Assembly (NCBI RefSeq): GCF_021726475.1
Contig: NZ_JAKJRU010000002.1
Location: 372,001-436,000 of the forward strand
DNA: 64,000 nucleotides
Reading direction: 5' to 3'
Source of the DNA: Pseudomonas oligotrophica
Lineage (GTDB): Bacteria; Pseudomonadota; Gammaproteobacteria; Pseudomonadales; Pseudomonadaceae
The notes under the pieces are model-generated. The model had not been told where the DNA came from and did not search any database. It saw only the letters and a list, made by a program, of their open reading frames with translations. Shown in pieces: positions 11,392-24,773 of this stretch (position 1 is the first letter of the stretch; each line of letters begins with the position of its first letter). The translations under genes and the position numbers were made by a program.

Positions 11392-12570
11392 ATGGCTTGG
11401 AATGAGCCGGGTGGCAACTCGAACAATCAGGATCCCTGGGGCGGCGGCGGCCGTCGCGGCGGTGGGGATCAGAAGGGGCCGCCGGATCTCGATGAGGCCT
11501 TTCGCAAGCTTCAGGACAGCCTCAACGGCATGTTCGGCAGCAAGAAGCGCGGCTCCGGTGGCGGCGTCGGCGGTGGCGGGCGCCGGGGCGGTTTCGGCCT
11601 GGTCTGGATTTCGCTGGTCGTGCTGCTGGCGGTCTGGCTGTTCAACGCCATCTATATCGTCGACGAGCAGGAGCAGGCCGTGGTGCTGCGCTTCGGCAAG
11701 TACCACGAGACGGTCGGGCCGGGCCTGAACATCTACTTCCCGCCGATCGATCGCAAGTTCCAGGAGAACGTCACCCGCGAGCGCTCCTACAGCAAGCAGG
11801 GACAGATGCTCACCGAGGACGAGAACATCATCGAGGTGCCGCTGACCGTCCAGTATCGGATCAGCGACCTGCAGTCGTTCGTGCTCAACGTCGACCAGCC
11901 CGAAGTGAGCCTGCAGCATGCCACCGACAGCGCGGTGCGCCATGTGGTCGGCTCGACAGCGATGGACCAGGTGCTCACCGAGGGCCGCGAGGCCATGGCC
12001 GGCGAGGTCAAGGAGCGCCTGCAGCGCTTCCTCGACAACTATGGCACCGGCATCACCGTCACCCAGGTCAACCTGCAGAGCGCCGCGGCGCCGCGCGAGG
12101 TGCAGGAGGCCTTCGATGACGTGATCCGTGCGCGCGAGGATGAGCAGCGCGAGAAGAACCAGGCCGAGTCCTATGCCAATGGCGTGATTCCCGAGGCGCG
12201 CGGCCAGGCCCAGCGCATGCTCGAGGAGGCCAGCGGTTACCGCGACGCGGTGATCTCACGGGCCCAGGGTGAGGCGGATCGCTTCAGCAAGCTGCTCACC
12301 GAGTACCGCAAGGCGCCCGACGTGACCCGCGAGCGCCTGTACCTGGAGACCATGCAGGAAGTCATGAGCAATACCAGCAAGATCATGGTCACCGGCGAAA
12401 GCGGGCAGAACAACCTGCTCTACCTGCCGCTCGACAAGATGATCAATCGCTCGGGCGCTGCCAGCCCTTCGGCTTCCGGCAGTGCCGCTTCGGCCGCCGG
12501 GGCGGGGCAGGCCACGCGCCTGCCGGCGGAGCTCGATCCGCGTGAAGCACGTACCAGGGAGAGCCGCTAA
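11392..12570 (+). CDS. hflK: FtsH protease modulator HflK
   Basis: Inner-membrane SPFH/band-7 protein of 392 residues that assembles with HflC into a large cage around FtsH and restrains its action on membrane proteins. A Gly-rich N-terminal tail (GGGGRRGG and GGGVGGGGRRGG) is followed by one transmembrane segment at about 67-86 and the SPFH domain (EQAVVLRFGKYHETVGPGL). The C-terminal helix is rich in Glu/Ala/Arg. Start at 11392 (MAWNEPGGNS) is preferred over an upstream in-frame ATG at 11380. The stop overlaps the hflC start by one base (TAATG). Confidence 0.95.
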   Translation: MAWNEPGGNSNNQDPWGGGGRRGGGDQKGPPDLDEAFRKLQDSLNGMFGSKKRGSGGGVGGGGRRGGFGLVWISLVVLLAVWLFNAIYIVDEQEQAVVLRFGKYHETVGPGLNIYFPPIDRKFQENVTRERSYSKQGQMLTEDENIIEVPLTVQYRISDLQSFVLNVDQPEVSLQHATDSAVRHVVGSTAMDQVLTEGREAMAGEVKERLQRFLDNYGTGITVTQVNLQSAAAPREVQEAFDDVIRAREDEQREKNQAESYANGVIPEARGQAQRMLEEASGYRDAVISRAQGEADRFSKLLTEYRKAPDVTRERLYLETMQEVMSNTSKIMVTGESGQNNLLYLPLDKMINRSGAASPSASGSAASAAGAGQATRLPAELDPREARTRESR

Positions 12571-13436
12571 TGAGCAACAAGTCGCTTACGGCCCTGATCG
12601 TCGGTGTGGTGCTGGCGCTGGTGCTGTGGAACAGCTTCTACATCGTCTCGCAGACCGAGCGGGCGGTCCTGCTGCGCTTCGGTCGCATCGTCGAGCCGGA
12701 CGTCAAGCCCGGCCTGCACATGAAGATTCCCTACGTCAACAGCGTGCGTAAGTTCGATGCCCGCCTGATGACGCTGGATTCCACTACCTCGCGCTTCCTC
12801 ACCCTGGAGAAGAAGGCGCTGATGGTCGACGCCTACGCCAAGTGGCGTGTGGCCGACGCCGAGCGCTTCTACACGGCGACCTCGGGCATGAAGCAGATCG
12901 CCGACGAGCGCCTGTCGCGGCGCCTGGAAGCGGCGCTGCGCGACCAGTTCGGCAAGCGCACCCTGCACGAGGCCGTGTCGGGGCAGCGTGACGAGCTGAT
13001 GGCGCAGGTCAGCGGCTCGCTCAATCGCGCCGCGCAGCAGGAGCTTGGCATCGAAGTGGTCGACGTCCGGGTCAAGGGCATCGACCTGCCGCGGGAGGTC
13101 AACCGCAGCGTGTTCGAGCGCATGAGCACCGAGCGTGAGCGCGAGGCCCGCGAGCATCGCGCCAAGGGCCGCGAGCTGGCCGAGGGTATCCGTGCCGACG
13201 CCGATCGCCAGCGCCGCGTGCTGCTGGCCGAGGCCTTCCGCGAAGCCGAGGAGCTGCGTGGTGATGGCGATGCGCGCTCGGCGGCGATCTACGCGGCAGC
13301 CTACGGCCAGGATCCGGAGTTCTACTCCTTCTACCGCAGCCTGCAGGCCTATCGCGAGAGCTTCGCCAACAAGGAGGACGTGCTGGTGCTCGACCCCAAC
13401 AGCGAGTTCTTCCGCTACCTGGAGAAGTCGCGCTGA
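12570..13436 (+). CDS. hflC: FtsH protease modulator HflC
   Basis: Partner of HflK, 288 residues. It has an N-terminal transmembrane anchor (about 6-24), an SPFH domain beginning ERAVLLRFGRIVEPDVKPGLH, and a long C-terminal helix with repeated Arg/Glu/Ala. It starts on the last base of the hflK stop, so the pair is translationally coupled in roughly equal amounts, as needed for a 1:1 complex. A clear terminator follows at 13512. The small DUF2065 membrane-protein gene usually found next in Pseudomonas is absent. Confidence 0.95.
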   Translation: MSNKSLTALIVGVVLALVLWNSFYIVSQTERAVLLRFGRIVEPDVKPGLHMKIPYVNSVRKFDARLMTLDSTTSRFLTLEKKALMVDAYAKWRVADAERFYTATSGMKQIADERLSRRLEAALRDQFGKRTLHEAVSGQRDELMAQVSGSLNRAAQQELGIEVVDVRVKGIDLPREVNRSVFERMSTEREREAREHRAKGRELAEGIRADADRQRRVLLAEAFREAEELRGDGDARSAAIYAAAYGQDPEFYSFYRSLQAYRESFANKEDVLVLDPNSEFFRYLEKSR

Positions 13437-13453
13437 GGCAGCCTGGGTCGTTC

Positions 13454-13474
13454 GGCGGGGTGGAATGCCCCGCC
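13454..13474. repeat. Inverted repeat after hflC
   Basis: GGCGGGG (13454-13460) and CCCCGCC (13468-13474) form a perfect 7-bp stem with a 7-base loop. No T tract follows. Confidence 0.6.
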
Positions 13475-13511
13475 GGGTGACCGTCAGGCAAAAGGTTGCT
13501 ATGATCCGCCA

Positions 13512-13534
13512 GCCGGGAAAATCCCGGCTTTTTT
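13512..13534 (+). terminator. Rho-independent terminator of the hfq-hflX-hflK-hflC unit
   Basis: Perfect 7-bp stem GCCGGGA / TCCCGGC with a three-A loop, followed by six T residues at 13529-13534. A TATGAT hexamer at 13500-13505 with GTGACC 17 bp upstream lies just before it and could be a promoter for hisZ, but such a transcript would begin inside this hairpin. Confidence 0.85.
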
Positions 13535-13536
13535 GC

Positions 13537-13584
13537 GTCTGCACCCCTGCGGTGCAGACGATCCCGGGCATGGCGCGCCATGCC
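13537..13584. repeat. Two further palindromes in the hflC-hisZ gap
   Basis: A 9-bp perfect stem (GTCTGCACC at 13537-13545, GGTGCAGAC at 13551-13559) is followed eight bases later by an 18-bp perfect palindrome (13567-13584, half-site GGCATGGCG). Neither has a T tract. Their role is unknown; they lie in the 5' leader side of hisZ. Confidence 0.55.
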
Positions 13585-13710
13585 GATCTTCGTTCGTGCC
13601 GGCGGCCGCTTTGCCGCGCGGTTCGATTGCGTGCGGCGACGGCCGGCCAGACGGCCGCAGCGTCGCGGCTCGTTTGACTAGGCTTGCCGGATCGAGAGGT
13701 GATTGGCGAA

Positions 13711-16277
<2,567 letters not shown>

Positions 16278-16288
16278 GTGTTGTAGCG

Positions 16289-16315
16289 AAAGGGCCGCCC
16301 GCGAGGCGGCCCTTT
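16289..16315 (+). terminator. Terminator of purA
   Basis: Perfect 11-bp stem AAAGGGCCGCC / GGCGGCCCTTT with a 5-base loop just after the purA stop. The T run is only three bases, partly within the stem. Confidence 0.75.
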
Positions 16316-16373
16316 CAGTTCTGCTCAAGCCTGCGGGATCGGCGCTGCCGGTTAAACGCCTGGAGTAGAAACG

Positions 16374-16402
16374 AAAAAACCGAGCCAATGGCTCGGTTTT
16401 TT
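16374..16402 (-). terminator. Bidirectional terminator of the tRNA-Leu pair
   Basis: A run of six A, stem CCGAGCC / GGCTCGG and a run of six T make a symmetric hairpin at 16374-16402. It lies 8 bp beyond the 3' end of the tRNA-Leu copy on the minus strand and can also stop plus-strand readthrough from purA. Confidence 0.85.
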
Positions 16403-16410
16403 CTGAAGAG

Positions 16411-16497
16411 TGGTGCCCAGGAGAAGACTCGAACTTCCACGGTGTTGCCACCGCTAGGACCTGAACCTAGTGCGTCTACCAATTCCGCCACCTGGGC
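16411..16497 (-). tRNA. tRNA-Leu (anticodon CAG), copy 1
   Basis: An 87-nt minus-strand tRNA including an encoded CCA end. The acceptor stem GCCCAGG pairs with CCTGGGC, the anticodon loop TTCAGGT sits between CTAGG and CCTAG, and the long variable arm is typical of leucine tRNAs. It is identical to the copy at 16607 and lies downstream of it in the same transcript. Confidence 0.97.
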
Positions 16498-16606
16498 ACA
16501 TTGCGATGTTTGAAGCCATCGCCGGCTTTGTCGTTTTACCCGCGAGGGGTCGAAGTCGACTTCTTCGTGTTCGAGGATTCGATCAATGATCGTTCCCTCG
16601 GAATAG

Positions 16607-16693
16607 TGGTGCCCAGGAGAAGACTCGAACTTCCACGGTGTTGCCACCGCTAGGACCTGAACCTAGTGCGTCTACCAATTCCGCCACCTGGGC
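16607..16693 (-). tRNA. tRNA-Leu (anticodon CAG), copy 2
   Basis: Identical 87-nt sequence to the first copy, with encoded CCA. It is promoter-proximal on the minus strand. The 109-bp spacer between the copies carries a 12-bp palindrome (GAAGTCGACTTC at 16552-16563) but no promoter that I can see. Confidence 0.97.
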
Positions 16694-16756
16694 ACGGGAA
16701 ACGATGTTGCTTGTCCGTTTCCGTGATACAACGTCTGTCCGACGCTGTGGGCGCGA

Positions 16757-16785
16757 ACTATAAGGCCGAGGTAGGGGCTTGTAAA
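16757..16785 (-). promoter_or_regulatory. Sigma-70 promoter of the tRNA-Leu pair
   Basis: Read on the minus strand, TTTACA (complement of 16780-16785) and TATAGT (complement of 16757-16762) are exactly 17 bp apart. The expected start is about 55-60 nt before the first tRNA. Confidence 0.75.
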
Positions 16786-16898
16786 CCCCTGACGGTGAAA
16801 AATAATTCGCTTCGAGGCTGCCTCGTCGGGGCATTTCGCGCTTCAATAGAAGACAGTGCTTCAGAATCCCGTACATGAATGAAAGGTGACATCTCTTG

Positions 16899-19388
16899 AT
16901 GGCCGATTGGCAATCGCTCGATCCCGAAGCCGCCCGCGAGGCGGAGAAATACGACAACCCCATCCCCAGCCGCGAGCTGATCCTGCAGCACCTGGGGGAG
17001 CGTGGTTCGCCTGCGGCCAGGGAAGAACTGGTCGACGAGTTCGGCCTGGTGTCCGACGAGCAGATCGAGGCCCTGCGCCGGCGGTTGCGTGCCATGGAGC
17101 GCGACGGCCAGCTGATCTACACCCGCCGCGGCACCTACGCGCCGGTGGACAAGCTCGATCTGGTCTGCGGCCGGATCAGCGGCCATCGCGACGGCTTCGG
17201 CTTCCTGATTCCCGATGACGGCAGCGACGACCTGTTCCTCAGCCCGGCGCAGATGCGCCTGGTATTCGACGGCGACCGCTGCCTGGCGCGGGTCTCCGGC
17301 CTGGACCGCCGTGGTCGGCGCGAAGGCGCCATCGTCGAGGTCATCAGTCGTGCCCACGAGACCATCGTCGGCCGCTACCACATCGAGAGCGACGTCGGCT
17401 TCGTGGTGGCCGACAACCCGAAGATCCAGCAGGAGGTGCTGGTCACGCCCGGGCGAGCGCTGGATGCCAAGCCCGGGCAGTTCGTCGAGGTGAAGATCAC
17501 CCACTGGCCGACTCCGCGCTTCCAGCCGCAGGGCGACATCGTCGAGGTGATCGGCAACTACATGGCGCCGGGCATGGAGATCGACGTCGCCCTGCGCAGC
17601 TTCGATATTCCGCACGTCTGGCCCGAGGCGGTGTTGCGTGAGGCGGCCAGGCTCAAGCCGGAGGTGGAGGAAAAGGACAAGCACAAGCGCGTCGACCTGC
17701 GCCACCTGCCGTTCGTCACCATCGACGGCGAGGATGCCCGCGACTTCGACGATGCCGTCTATTGCGAGAAGCCGGGTGGCTGGAAGCTGTTTTCCGGTGG
17801 CTTCCGCCTGTTCGTCGCGATCGCCGACGTCTCGCACTACGTGAAGATCGGCGCGGCGCTCGACCAGGAAGCGCAGAACCGCGGTAACTCGGTGTACTTC
17901 CCCGAGCGTGTGGTGCCGATGCTGCCCGAGGAGCTGTCCAACGGCCTCTGCTCGCTGAATCCCCACGTCGATCGCCTGGCGATGGTCTGCGAGATCACCC
18001 TGAACAAGTCGGGCAAGATGACCGACTACCAGTTCTACGAGGCGGTGATCCATTCCCACGCGCGGCTGACCTACAACAAGGTCAGCACCATGCTCGAGCA
18101 GCCCAAGTCGCCCGAGGCCAAGGCACTGGCCGGCGAGTACGCCGAGGTGCTGCCGCACCTCAAGACTCTCTACTCGCTCTACAAGGTGCTGGCCAAGGCG
18201 CGGCACGTCCGCGGCGCCATCGATTTCGAGACCCAGGAGACGCGCATCGTCTTCGGTGCCGACCGCAAGATCGACGAGATCAAGCCGACCGAGCGCAACG
18301 ACGCGCACAAGCTGATCGAGGAGTGCATGCTCTGCGCCAACGTGGCGACCGCGGACTTCCTGCAGAAGCATGAGATCCCGGCGCTCTACCGGGTGCATGA
18401 CGGCCCGCCGCTGGAGCGCCAGGAAAAGCTCACGGCGTTTCTCGGCGAGCTCGGCCTTGCGCTGCACAAGGGCAAGGAGGGGCCGACGCCGAAGGATTAC
18501 CAGGCGCTGCTGGAAAAGGTGCAGGACCGCCCGGATTTCCACGTGATCCAGACGGTGATGCTGCGCTCGCTGAGCCAGGCGGTGTACAGCGCCGAAAACC
18601 ATGGGCATTTCGGCCTCAACTACGAGGCCTACACCCACTTCACTTCGCCGATCCGGCGCTACCCGGACCTGCTCGTGCACCGGGCGATTCGCAGCGTGAT
18701 CCGCTCGCGGCGGGAAACCTCGCACGTGCGCCGCGCCGGCGCCGCGAGCATGCCCAAGGCACGCATCTATCCGTACGACGAGGCGACGCTGGAGCAGCTT
18801 GGCGAGCAGTGCTCGCTGACCGAGCGGCGTGCCGACGAAGCGACCCGCGACGTGGTGAACTGGCTCAAGTGCGAGTTCATGAAGGATCGCGTCGGCGAGA
18901 CCTTCCCGGGCGTGATCACCGCGGTGACCGGCTTCGGCCTGTTCGTCGAGCTCACCGATATCTATGTAGAGGGGTTGGTGCACGTCACGGCGATGCCGGG
19001 CGACTACTACCATTTCGATCCGCTGCACCACCGCCTCTCCGGCGAGCGCAGCGGGCGCAGCTTCCGTCTCGGCGACAGCGTCGAGGTCCGCGTCATGCGC
19101 GTCGACCTGGACGAGCGCAAGATCGACTTCGAGCTGACCGCAGGCGGCAGCAAGCCGACGGCGCGGCGCGATGATGGCGGGCGCGAGCCAGGCAACGCCG
19201 ACGTGCGCAAGAGTCGCGAGCTGAAGAAGGCGCTGTTGGCCGAGGCCAAGGGCGGTCGCAAGGGCAAGGCCGACAAGCCTGCCGGCGGCAAGTCCCGCTC
19301 GGGTTCGTCCAAGCCGAAAGCCGCCCGCTCGGGCGACAAGCCCGCCGCTTCCAGCAGTGGCCCGAGAAAGCGCAAGGCCAAGTCATGA
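16899..19388 (+). CDS. rnr: Ribonuclease R
   Basis: Processive 3'-to-5' exoribonuclease of 829 residues that degrades structured RNA and takes part in rRNA quality control and trans-translation. An N-terminal winged-helix segment is followed by cold-shock domains, the RNB catalytic domain (DGEDARDFDDAVY with the metal-binding aspartates; FGLNYEAYTHFTSPIRRYPDL), an S1 domain (FPGVITAVTGFGLFVEL) and a Lys/Ser-rich basic tail of about 80 residues. The ATG at 16899 is preferred over the adjoining TTG at 16896; AAAGGTG lies about nine bases upstream. rlmB overlaps its end by 4 bp. Confidence 0.96.
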   Translation: MADWQSLDPEAAREAEKYDNPIPSRELILQHLGERGSPAAREELVDEFGLVSDEQIEALRRRLRAMERDGQLIYTRRGTYAPVDKLDLVCGRISGHRDGFGFLIPDDGSDDLFLSPAQMRLVFDGDRCLARVSGLDRRGRREGAIVEVISRAHETIVGRYHIESDVGFVVADNPKIQQEVLVTPGRALDAKPGQFVEVKITHWPTPRFQPQGDIVEVIGNYMAPGMEIDVALRSFDIPHVWPEAVLREAARLKPEVEEKDKHKRVDLRHLPFVTIDGEDARDFDDAVYCEKPGGWKLFSGGFRLFVAIADVSHYVKIGAALDQEAQNRGNSVYFPERVVPMLPEELSNGLCSLNPHVDRLAMVCEITLNKSGKMTDYQFYEAVIHSHARLTYNKVSTMLEQPKSPEAKALAGEYAEVLPHLKTLYSLYKVLAKARHVRGAIDFETQETRIVFGADRKIDEIKPTERNDAHKLIEECMLCANVATADFLQKHEIPALYRVHDGPPLERQEKLTAFLGELGLALHKGKEGPTPKDYQALLEKVQDRPDFHVIQTVMLRSLSQAVYSAENHGHFGLNYEAYTHFTSPIRRYPDLLVHRAIRSVIRSRRETSHVRRAGAASMPKARIYPYDEATLEQLGEQCSLTERRADEATRDVVNWLKCEFMKDRVGETFPGVITAVTGFGLFVELTDIYVEGLVHVTAMPGDYYHFDPLHHRLSGERSGRSFRLGDSVEVRVMRVDLDERKIDFELTAGGSKPTARRDDGGREPGNADVRKSRELKKALLAEAKGGRKGKADKPAGGKSRSGSSKPKAARSGDKPAASSSGPRKRKAKS

Positions 19389-20137
19389 GCGAACTGGAAC
19401 GAGTCTACGGCGTACACGCCGTGGAGGCGCTGCTGCGTCATCATCCGCGACGGGTCAAGCGCATCTGGCTGGCCGAACGGCGTTCCGAGCCCAGGCTGCA
19501 GCCGCTGCTGGAGTTGGCTGGCCAGGCACGGGTGAGCGTCGCGCATTGCGAGCGCCGCGAGATGGACGAGTGGGTCGAGGGCGTGCACCAGGGCGTGGTA
19601 GCCGAGGTCAGCCCCAGCCAGGTCTGGGGCGAGCCGATGCTCGATGAACTGCTCGACCGCGCCGAGTCGCCGCCCCTGCTGCTGGTGCTCGATGGCGTCA
19701 CCGACCCGCACAATCTCGGCGCCTGCCTGCGCACCGCCGATGCCGCGGGCGTGCTGGCGGTGATCATCCCCAAGGACAAGTCGGCGACCCTCAACGCCAC
19801 GGTGCGCAAGGTCGCCTGCGGTGCCGCGGAAGTGATGCCGCTGGTGGCGGTGACCAACCTGTCGCGTACCCTGGAGAAGCTCCAGCAGCGGGGCGTGTGG
19901 ATCGTCGGCACGGCAGGCGAGGCGCAGCAGGAACTCTATGCCCAGGACCTGACCGGCCCCATCGCGCTGGTGATGGGGGCCGAAGGCAAGGGCATGCGTC
20001 GCCTGACCCGCGAGCATTGCGACTACCTGGTCCGCCTGCCCATGGCCGGCAGCGTCAGCAGCCTGAATGTCTCCGTCGCCACGGGCGTCTGCCTGTTCGA
20101 GGCGCAGCGCCAGCGCCGGGCCGCCTCGGGCGGCTGA
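19385..20137 (+). CDS. rlmB: 23S rRNA (guanosine-2'-O)-methyltransferase RlmB
   Basis: SpoU-class (SPOUT) methyltransferase of 250 residues that methylates the ribose of G2251 in the peptidyl-transferase P loop. The N-terminal substrate-binding domain begins ERVYGVHAVEALL. The catalytic domain has the three SPOUT motifs: DGVTDPHNLGACLRTADAAG, LVMGAEGKGMRRLTR and LPMAGSVSSLNVSVATGV. The start overlaps the rnr stop (ATGA), a conserved coupling. Confidence 0.96.
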   Translation: MSELERVYGVHAVEALLRHHPRRVKRIWLAERRSEPRLQPLLELAGQARVSVAHCERREMDEWVEGVHQGVVAEVSPSQVWGEPMLDELLDRAESPPLLLVLDGVTDPHNLGACLRTADAAGVLAVIIPKDKSATLNATVRKVACGAAEVMPLVAVTNLSRTLEKLQQRGVWIVGTAGEAQQELYAQDLTGPIALVMGAEGKGMRRLTREHCDYLVRLPMAGSVSSLNVSVATGVCLFEAQRQRRAASGG

Positions 20138-20143
20138 TCTCTC

Positions 20144-20165
20144 GGCGGCGCGTGCGCCGCCTTTT
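20144..20165 (+). terminator. Terminator of rnr-rlmB
   Basis: GGCGGCGC (20144-20151) and GCGCCGCC (20154-20161) pair perfectly around a minimal loop, followed by four T residues, directly after the rlmB stop. Confidence 0.7.
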
Positions 20166-20299
20166 CATCGTCTGCAACGGATCGCCGGTTTTGCGGTCAA
20201 TGGGCTGATCTATGCCCGTATCGTCGGGCCATTCTGCCGGTTGCCTTGCCATGCTGGCAGTGCGCCCGCTCGAGCCGGGTCCGCACCATGGAGGAAGCT

Positions 20300-22417
<2,118 letters not shown>

Positions 22418-22456
22418 ACCCGGCAAGGGGGCTGGTCAAAACTTCGCCAGTTCACC

Positions 22457-22485
22457 TTGCGCGGCTTCGGGCCCTTCTCTAGAAT
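22457..22485 (+). promoter_or_regulatory. Sigma-70 promoter of the rpsF operon
   Basis: TTGCGC (22457-22462) and TAGAAT (22480-22485) are separated by exactly 17 bp. The rpsF start lies about 115 bp downstream, leaving a leader long enough for ribosomal-protein feedback control. Confidence 0.65.
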
Positions 22486-22600
22486 GGCGCCCCTTGCCCG
22501 GACGGCAGGCCTCTGTTCGTCCCGGCAATGGCAAGAAAACAAGTCATTCACTCCTTGCCTGACCGCATCGTCGGCAGGCTGCAACCCGTAAGGAGCAGTT

Positions 22601-23014
22601 ATGCGTCATTACGAAATCATCTTCCTGGTTCACCCGGATCAGAGCGAGCAGGTCGGCGGCATGGTGGAGCGTTACACCAAGCTGATCGAAGAAGACGGCG
22701 GCAAGATCCACCGCCTGGAAGATTGGGGCCGTCGTCAGCTGGCTTACGCCATCAACAACGTGCACAAGGCTCACTACGTGATGCTGAACGTCGAGTGCAG
22801 CGGCAAGGCCCTGGCCGAGCTGGAAGACAACTTCCGCTACAACGACGCCGTCATCCGTAACCTCGTCATCCGTCGCGACGAAGCCGTCACCGAGCAATCC
22901 GAGATGCTCAAGGCTGAGGAAAACCGCAGCGAGCGTCGCGAGCGTCGTGAGCGCCCGGAGAACGCTGAAGGCTCCAACGAGAGCGACAGCAGCGAAAACT
23001 CCGCTGACGAGTAA
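22601..23014 (+). CDS. rpsF: 30S ribosomal protein S6
   Basis: Ribosomal protein of 137 residues that binds 16S rRNA as a pair with S18. It begins [18 protein letters not shown] and has [19 protein letters not shown]. The last 35 residues form a charged, disordered tail first rich in Arg/Glu and then Glu/Ser/Asn; such tails are substrates of RimK-type glutamylation in related bacteria. A strong AAGGAG site precedes the ATG. It is the first gene of rpsF-rpsR-DUF2232-rplI. Confidence 0.97.
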   Translation: MRHYEIIFLVHPDQSEQVGGMVERYTKLIEEDGGKIHRLEDWGRRQLAYAINNVHKAHYVMLNVECSGKALAELEDNFRYNDAVIRNLVIRRDEAVTEQSEMLKAEENRSERRERRERPENAEGSNESDSSENSADE

Positions 23015-23042
23015 TCACCGGATCTATTGAGGAGCCTTTTTC

Positions 23043-23273
23043 ATGGCACGTTTTTTCCGTCGTCGTAAGTTCTGCCGTTTCACCGCCGAAGGCGTGAAAG
23101 AGATCGATTACAAGGATCTCAACACCCTGAAGGCCTACATCTCCGAGACCGGCAAGATCGTTCCGAGCCGTATCACCGGTACCAAGGCCCGTTATCAGCG
23201 TCAGCTGGCTACCGCTATCAAGCGCGCCCGCTACCTGGCCCTGCTGCCCTACACCGACAGCCACGGCCGTTGA
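23043..23273 (+). CDS. rpsR: 30S ribosomal protein S18
   Basis: Small basic ribosomal protein of 76 residues ([44 protein letters not shown]) that partners S6 on the platform of the 30S subunit. It lies 28 bp after rpsF behind GAGGAG. Confidence 0.98.
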   Translation: MARFFRRRKFCRFTAEGVKEIDYKDLNTLKAYISETGKIVPSRITGTKARYQRQLATAIKRARYLALLPYTDSHGR

Positions 23274-23306
23274 TCCGGCTGGTCGATCGAAGTAGGGATT
23301 GATCGC

Positions 23307-24200
23307 GTGCGCGCTCTGGCGGACTACATCATGCGCGGTCGCTTGCAGGCCATCCTGGTGATGGCGGGTGCGGCGGCGGTGCCGATGTTCTTCTGGCTGA
23401 GTGCTGCTGCAGGCAGCCTGGTGCTGCTGCGCCGCGGGTTGAACGATGCGTTGAGCGTCCTCGTCTGGGGTGCGCTGCCGGCGCTGGCGTGGTGGTACTT
23501 CGGTGACCCCCGCACGCTGCTGGTCATGCTCGGTACGCTGGGTCTGGCGATGCTGCTGCGCAATCAGGTGCCCTGGCCGCGCGTGCTGGTCGCCAGCGTG
23601 GGTGTCGGTCTGCTGTATGCCGTGGCCTTGGGCGCGGTGTTCGGGGAGCCGATCCGCGCGCTGGCCGGCGAGTTGCAGCAGGTGCTGCCGCAGACGCTGT
23701 CGGATGCCTACCAGCAGTTGTCGGTGGATGAGCGGGCGCGGCTGGAGTCGTTGCTGGCACCGGTCCTGACCGGGCTGCTGGCGGCGCTCCTGCAGATCGC
23801 CACGCTGCTCAGCCTGATGCTGGCGCGGTACTGGCAGGCGGCGCTGTACAACCCGGGCGGCTTCGGCAAGGAGTTCCGTGCCGTGCGCTTTCGCCCGCTG
23901 GTGGCGATTGCGCTGCTGCTGGGCATGCTGCTGGGGCCGAATCTCGGCGCCGAGCTGGCAATGCTGACGCCGCTGTGCAGCGTGCCGCTGGTGTTTGCCG
24001 GCCTCGCGCTGGTGCACGGGCTGGTTGCACAGGGGCGCCTGCAGCGCTTCTGGCTGGTGGGGCTGTACGTCACGCTGGTGCTGTTCATGCAGTTGATTTA
24101 TCCGCTACTGGCCGTCATGGCCATGGTCGACAGTCTGTTTGATTTTCGCGGTCGTGCTGCCGGACCAAACGGCGCGGGGCCTGCGAACGGTGAAGGTTAA
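23307..24200 (+). CDS. DUF2232-type integral membrane protein
   Basis: Protein of 297 residues with about seven to eight hydrophobic segments (for example 15-40, 50-68, 71-82, 90-109, 148-172, 196-213, 219-238, 250-275), so an inner-membrane protein. The placement between rpsR and rplI and the overall make-up match the DUF2232 family found there in Pseudomonas; the function is unknown. The start is GTG at 23307. The protein ends in a Gly/Ala/Pro-rich tail, and rplI starts 21 bp later. Confidence 0.75.
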   Translation: MRALADYIMRGRLQAILVMAGAAAVPMFFWLSAAAGSLVLLRRGLNDALSVLVWGALPALAWWYFGDPRTLLVMLGTLGLAMLLRNQVPWPRVLVASVGVGLLYAVALGAVFGEPIRALAGELQQVLPQTLSDAYQQLSVDERARLESLLAPVLTGLLAALLQIATLLSLMLARYWQAALYNPGGFGKEFRAVRFRPLVAIALLLGMLLGPNLGAELAMLTPLCSVPLVFAGLALVHGLVAQGRLQRFWLVGLYVTLVLFMQLIYPLLAVMAMVDSLFDFRGRAAGPNGAGPANGEG

Positions 24201-24221
24201 AAGTTAAGAGGTAAGACTCAA

Positions 24222-24668
24222 ATGGAAGTCATCCTGCTGGAAAAGATCGCCAACCTGGGCAACCTGGGCGACAAGGTAAACGTCAAGGCCGGTTACGGCC
24301 GTAACTACCTGCTGCCGCAAGGCAAGGCTACCGCTGCGACCCCGGCCAACGTGGCCGCGTTCGAAGCGCGCCGCGCCGAGCTGGAAAAAGCTGCTGCCGA
24401 CAAGAAGGCTTCGGCCGAATCGCGTGCTGCACAGCTGGCCGAACTGGAAGTCACCATCACCGCGACCGCCGGTGACGAGGGCAAGCTGTTCGGTTCCATC
24501 GGCACCGCCGACATCGCCGACGCCCTGACCGCCTCTGGCGTCGAAGTGGCCAAGAGCGAAGTTCGCCTGCCGAACGGCACCATCCGCCTGACCGGCGAAT
24601 ACGACGTGGCCGTGCACCTGCACACCGACGTCGAGGCGACCGTCAAGGTCATCGTCGTCGCGGCCTAA
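24222..24668 (+). CDS. rplI: 50S ribosomal protein L9
   Basis: Ribosomal protein of 148 residues that binds domain V of 23S rRNA and reaches toward neighbouring ribosomes. The N-terminal domain [19 protein letters not shown] and the [15 protein letters not shown] signature are followed by the long central helix and the C-terminal domain. It is the last gene of the S6 operon, and a terminator follows. Confidence 0.98.
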   Translation: MEVILLEKIANLGNLGDKVNVKAGYGRNYLLPQGKATAATPANVAAFEARRAELEKAAADKKASAESRAAQLAELEVTITATAGDEGKLFGSIGTADIADALTASGVEVAKSEVRLPNGTIRLTGEYDVAVHLHTDVEATVKVIVVAA

Positions 24669-24707
24669 GCCGTCGTCTGGCACCCCCGGTGCCTGGCGAG
24701 TAACATC

Positions 24708-24746
24708 GGGCACGCTTCCACTCCGTGGGGCGTGCCCTTTGTTTTT
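24708..24746 (+). terminator. Terminator of the rpsF-rplI operon
   Basis: GGGCACGC (24708-24715) pairs with GCGTGCCC (24730-24737) and is followed by TTTGTTTTT. The loop is 14 bases. Confidence 0.75.
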
Positions 24747-24773
24747 CCGCAGTTTCGAATTTCCGCGAGAGCC

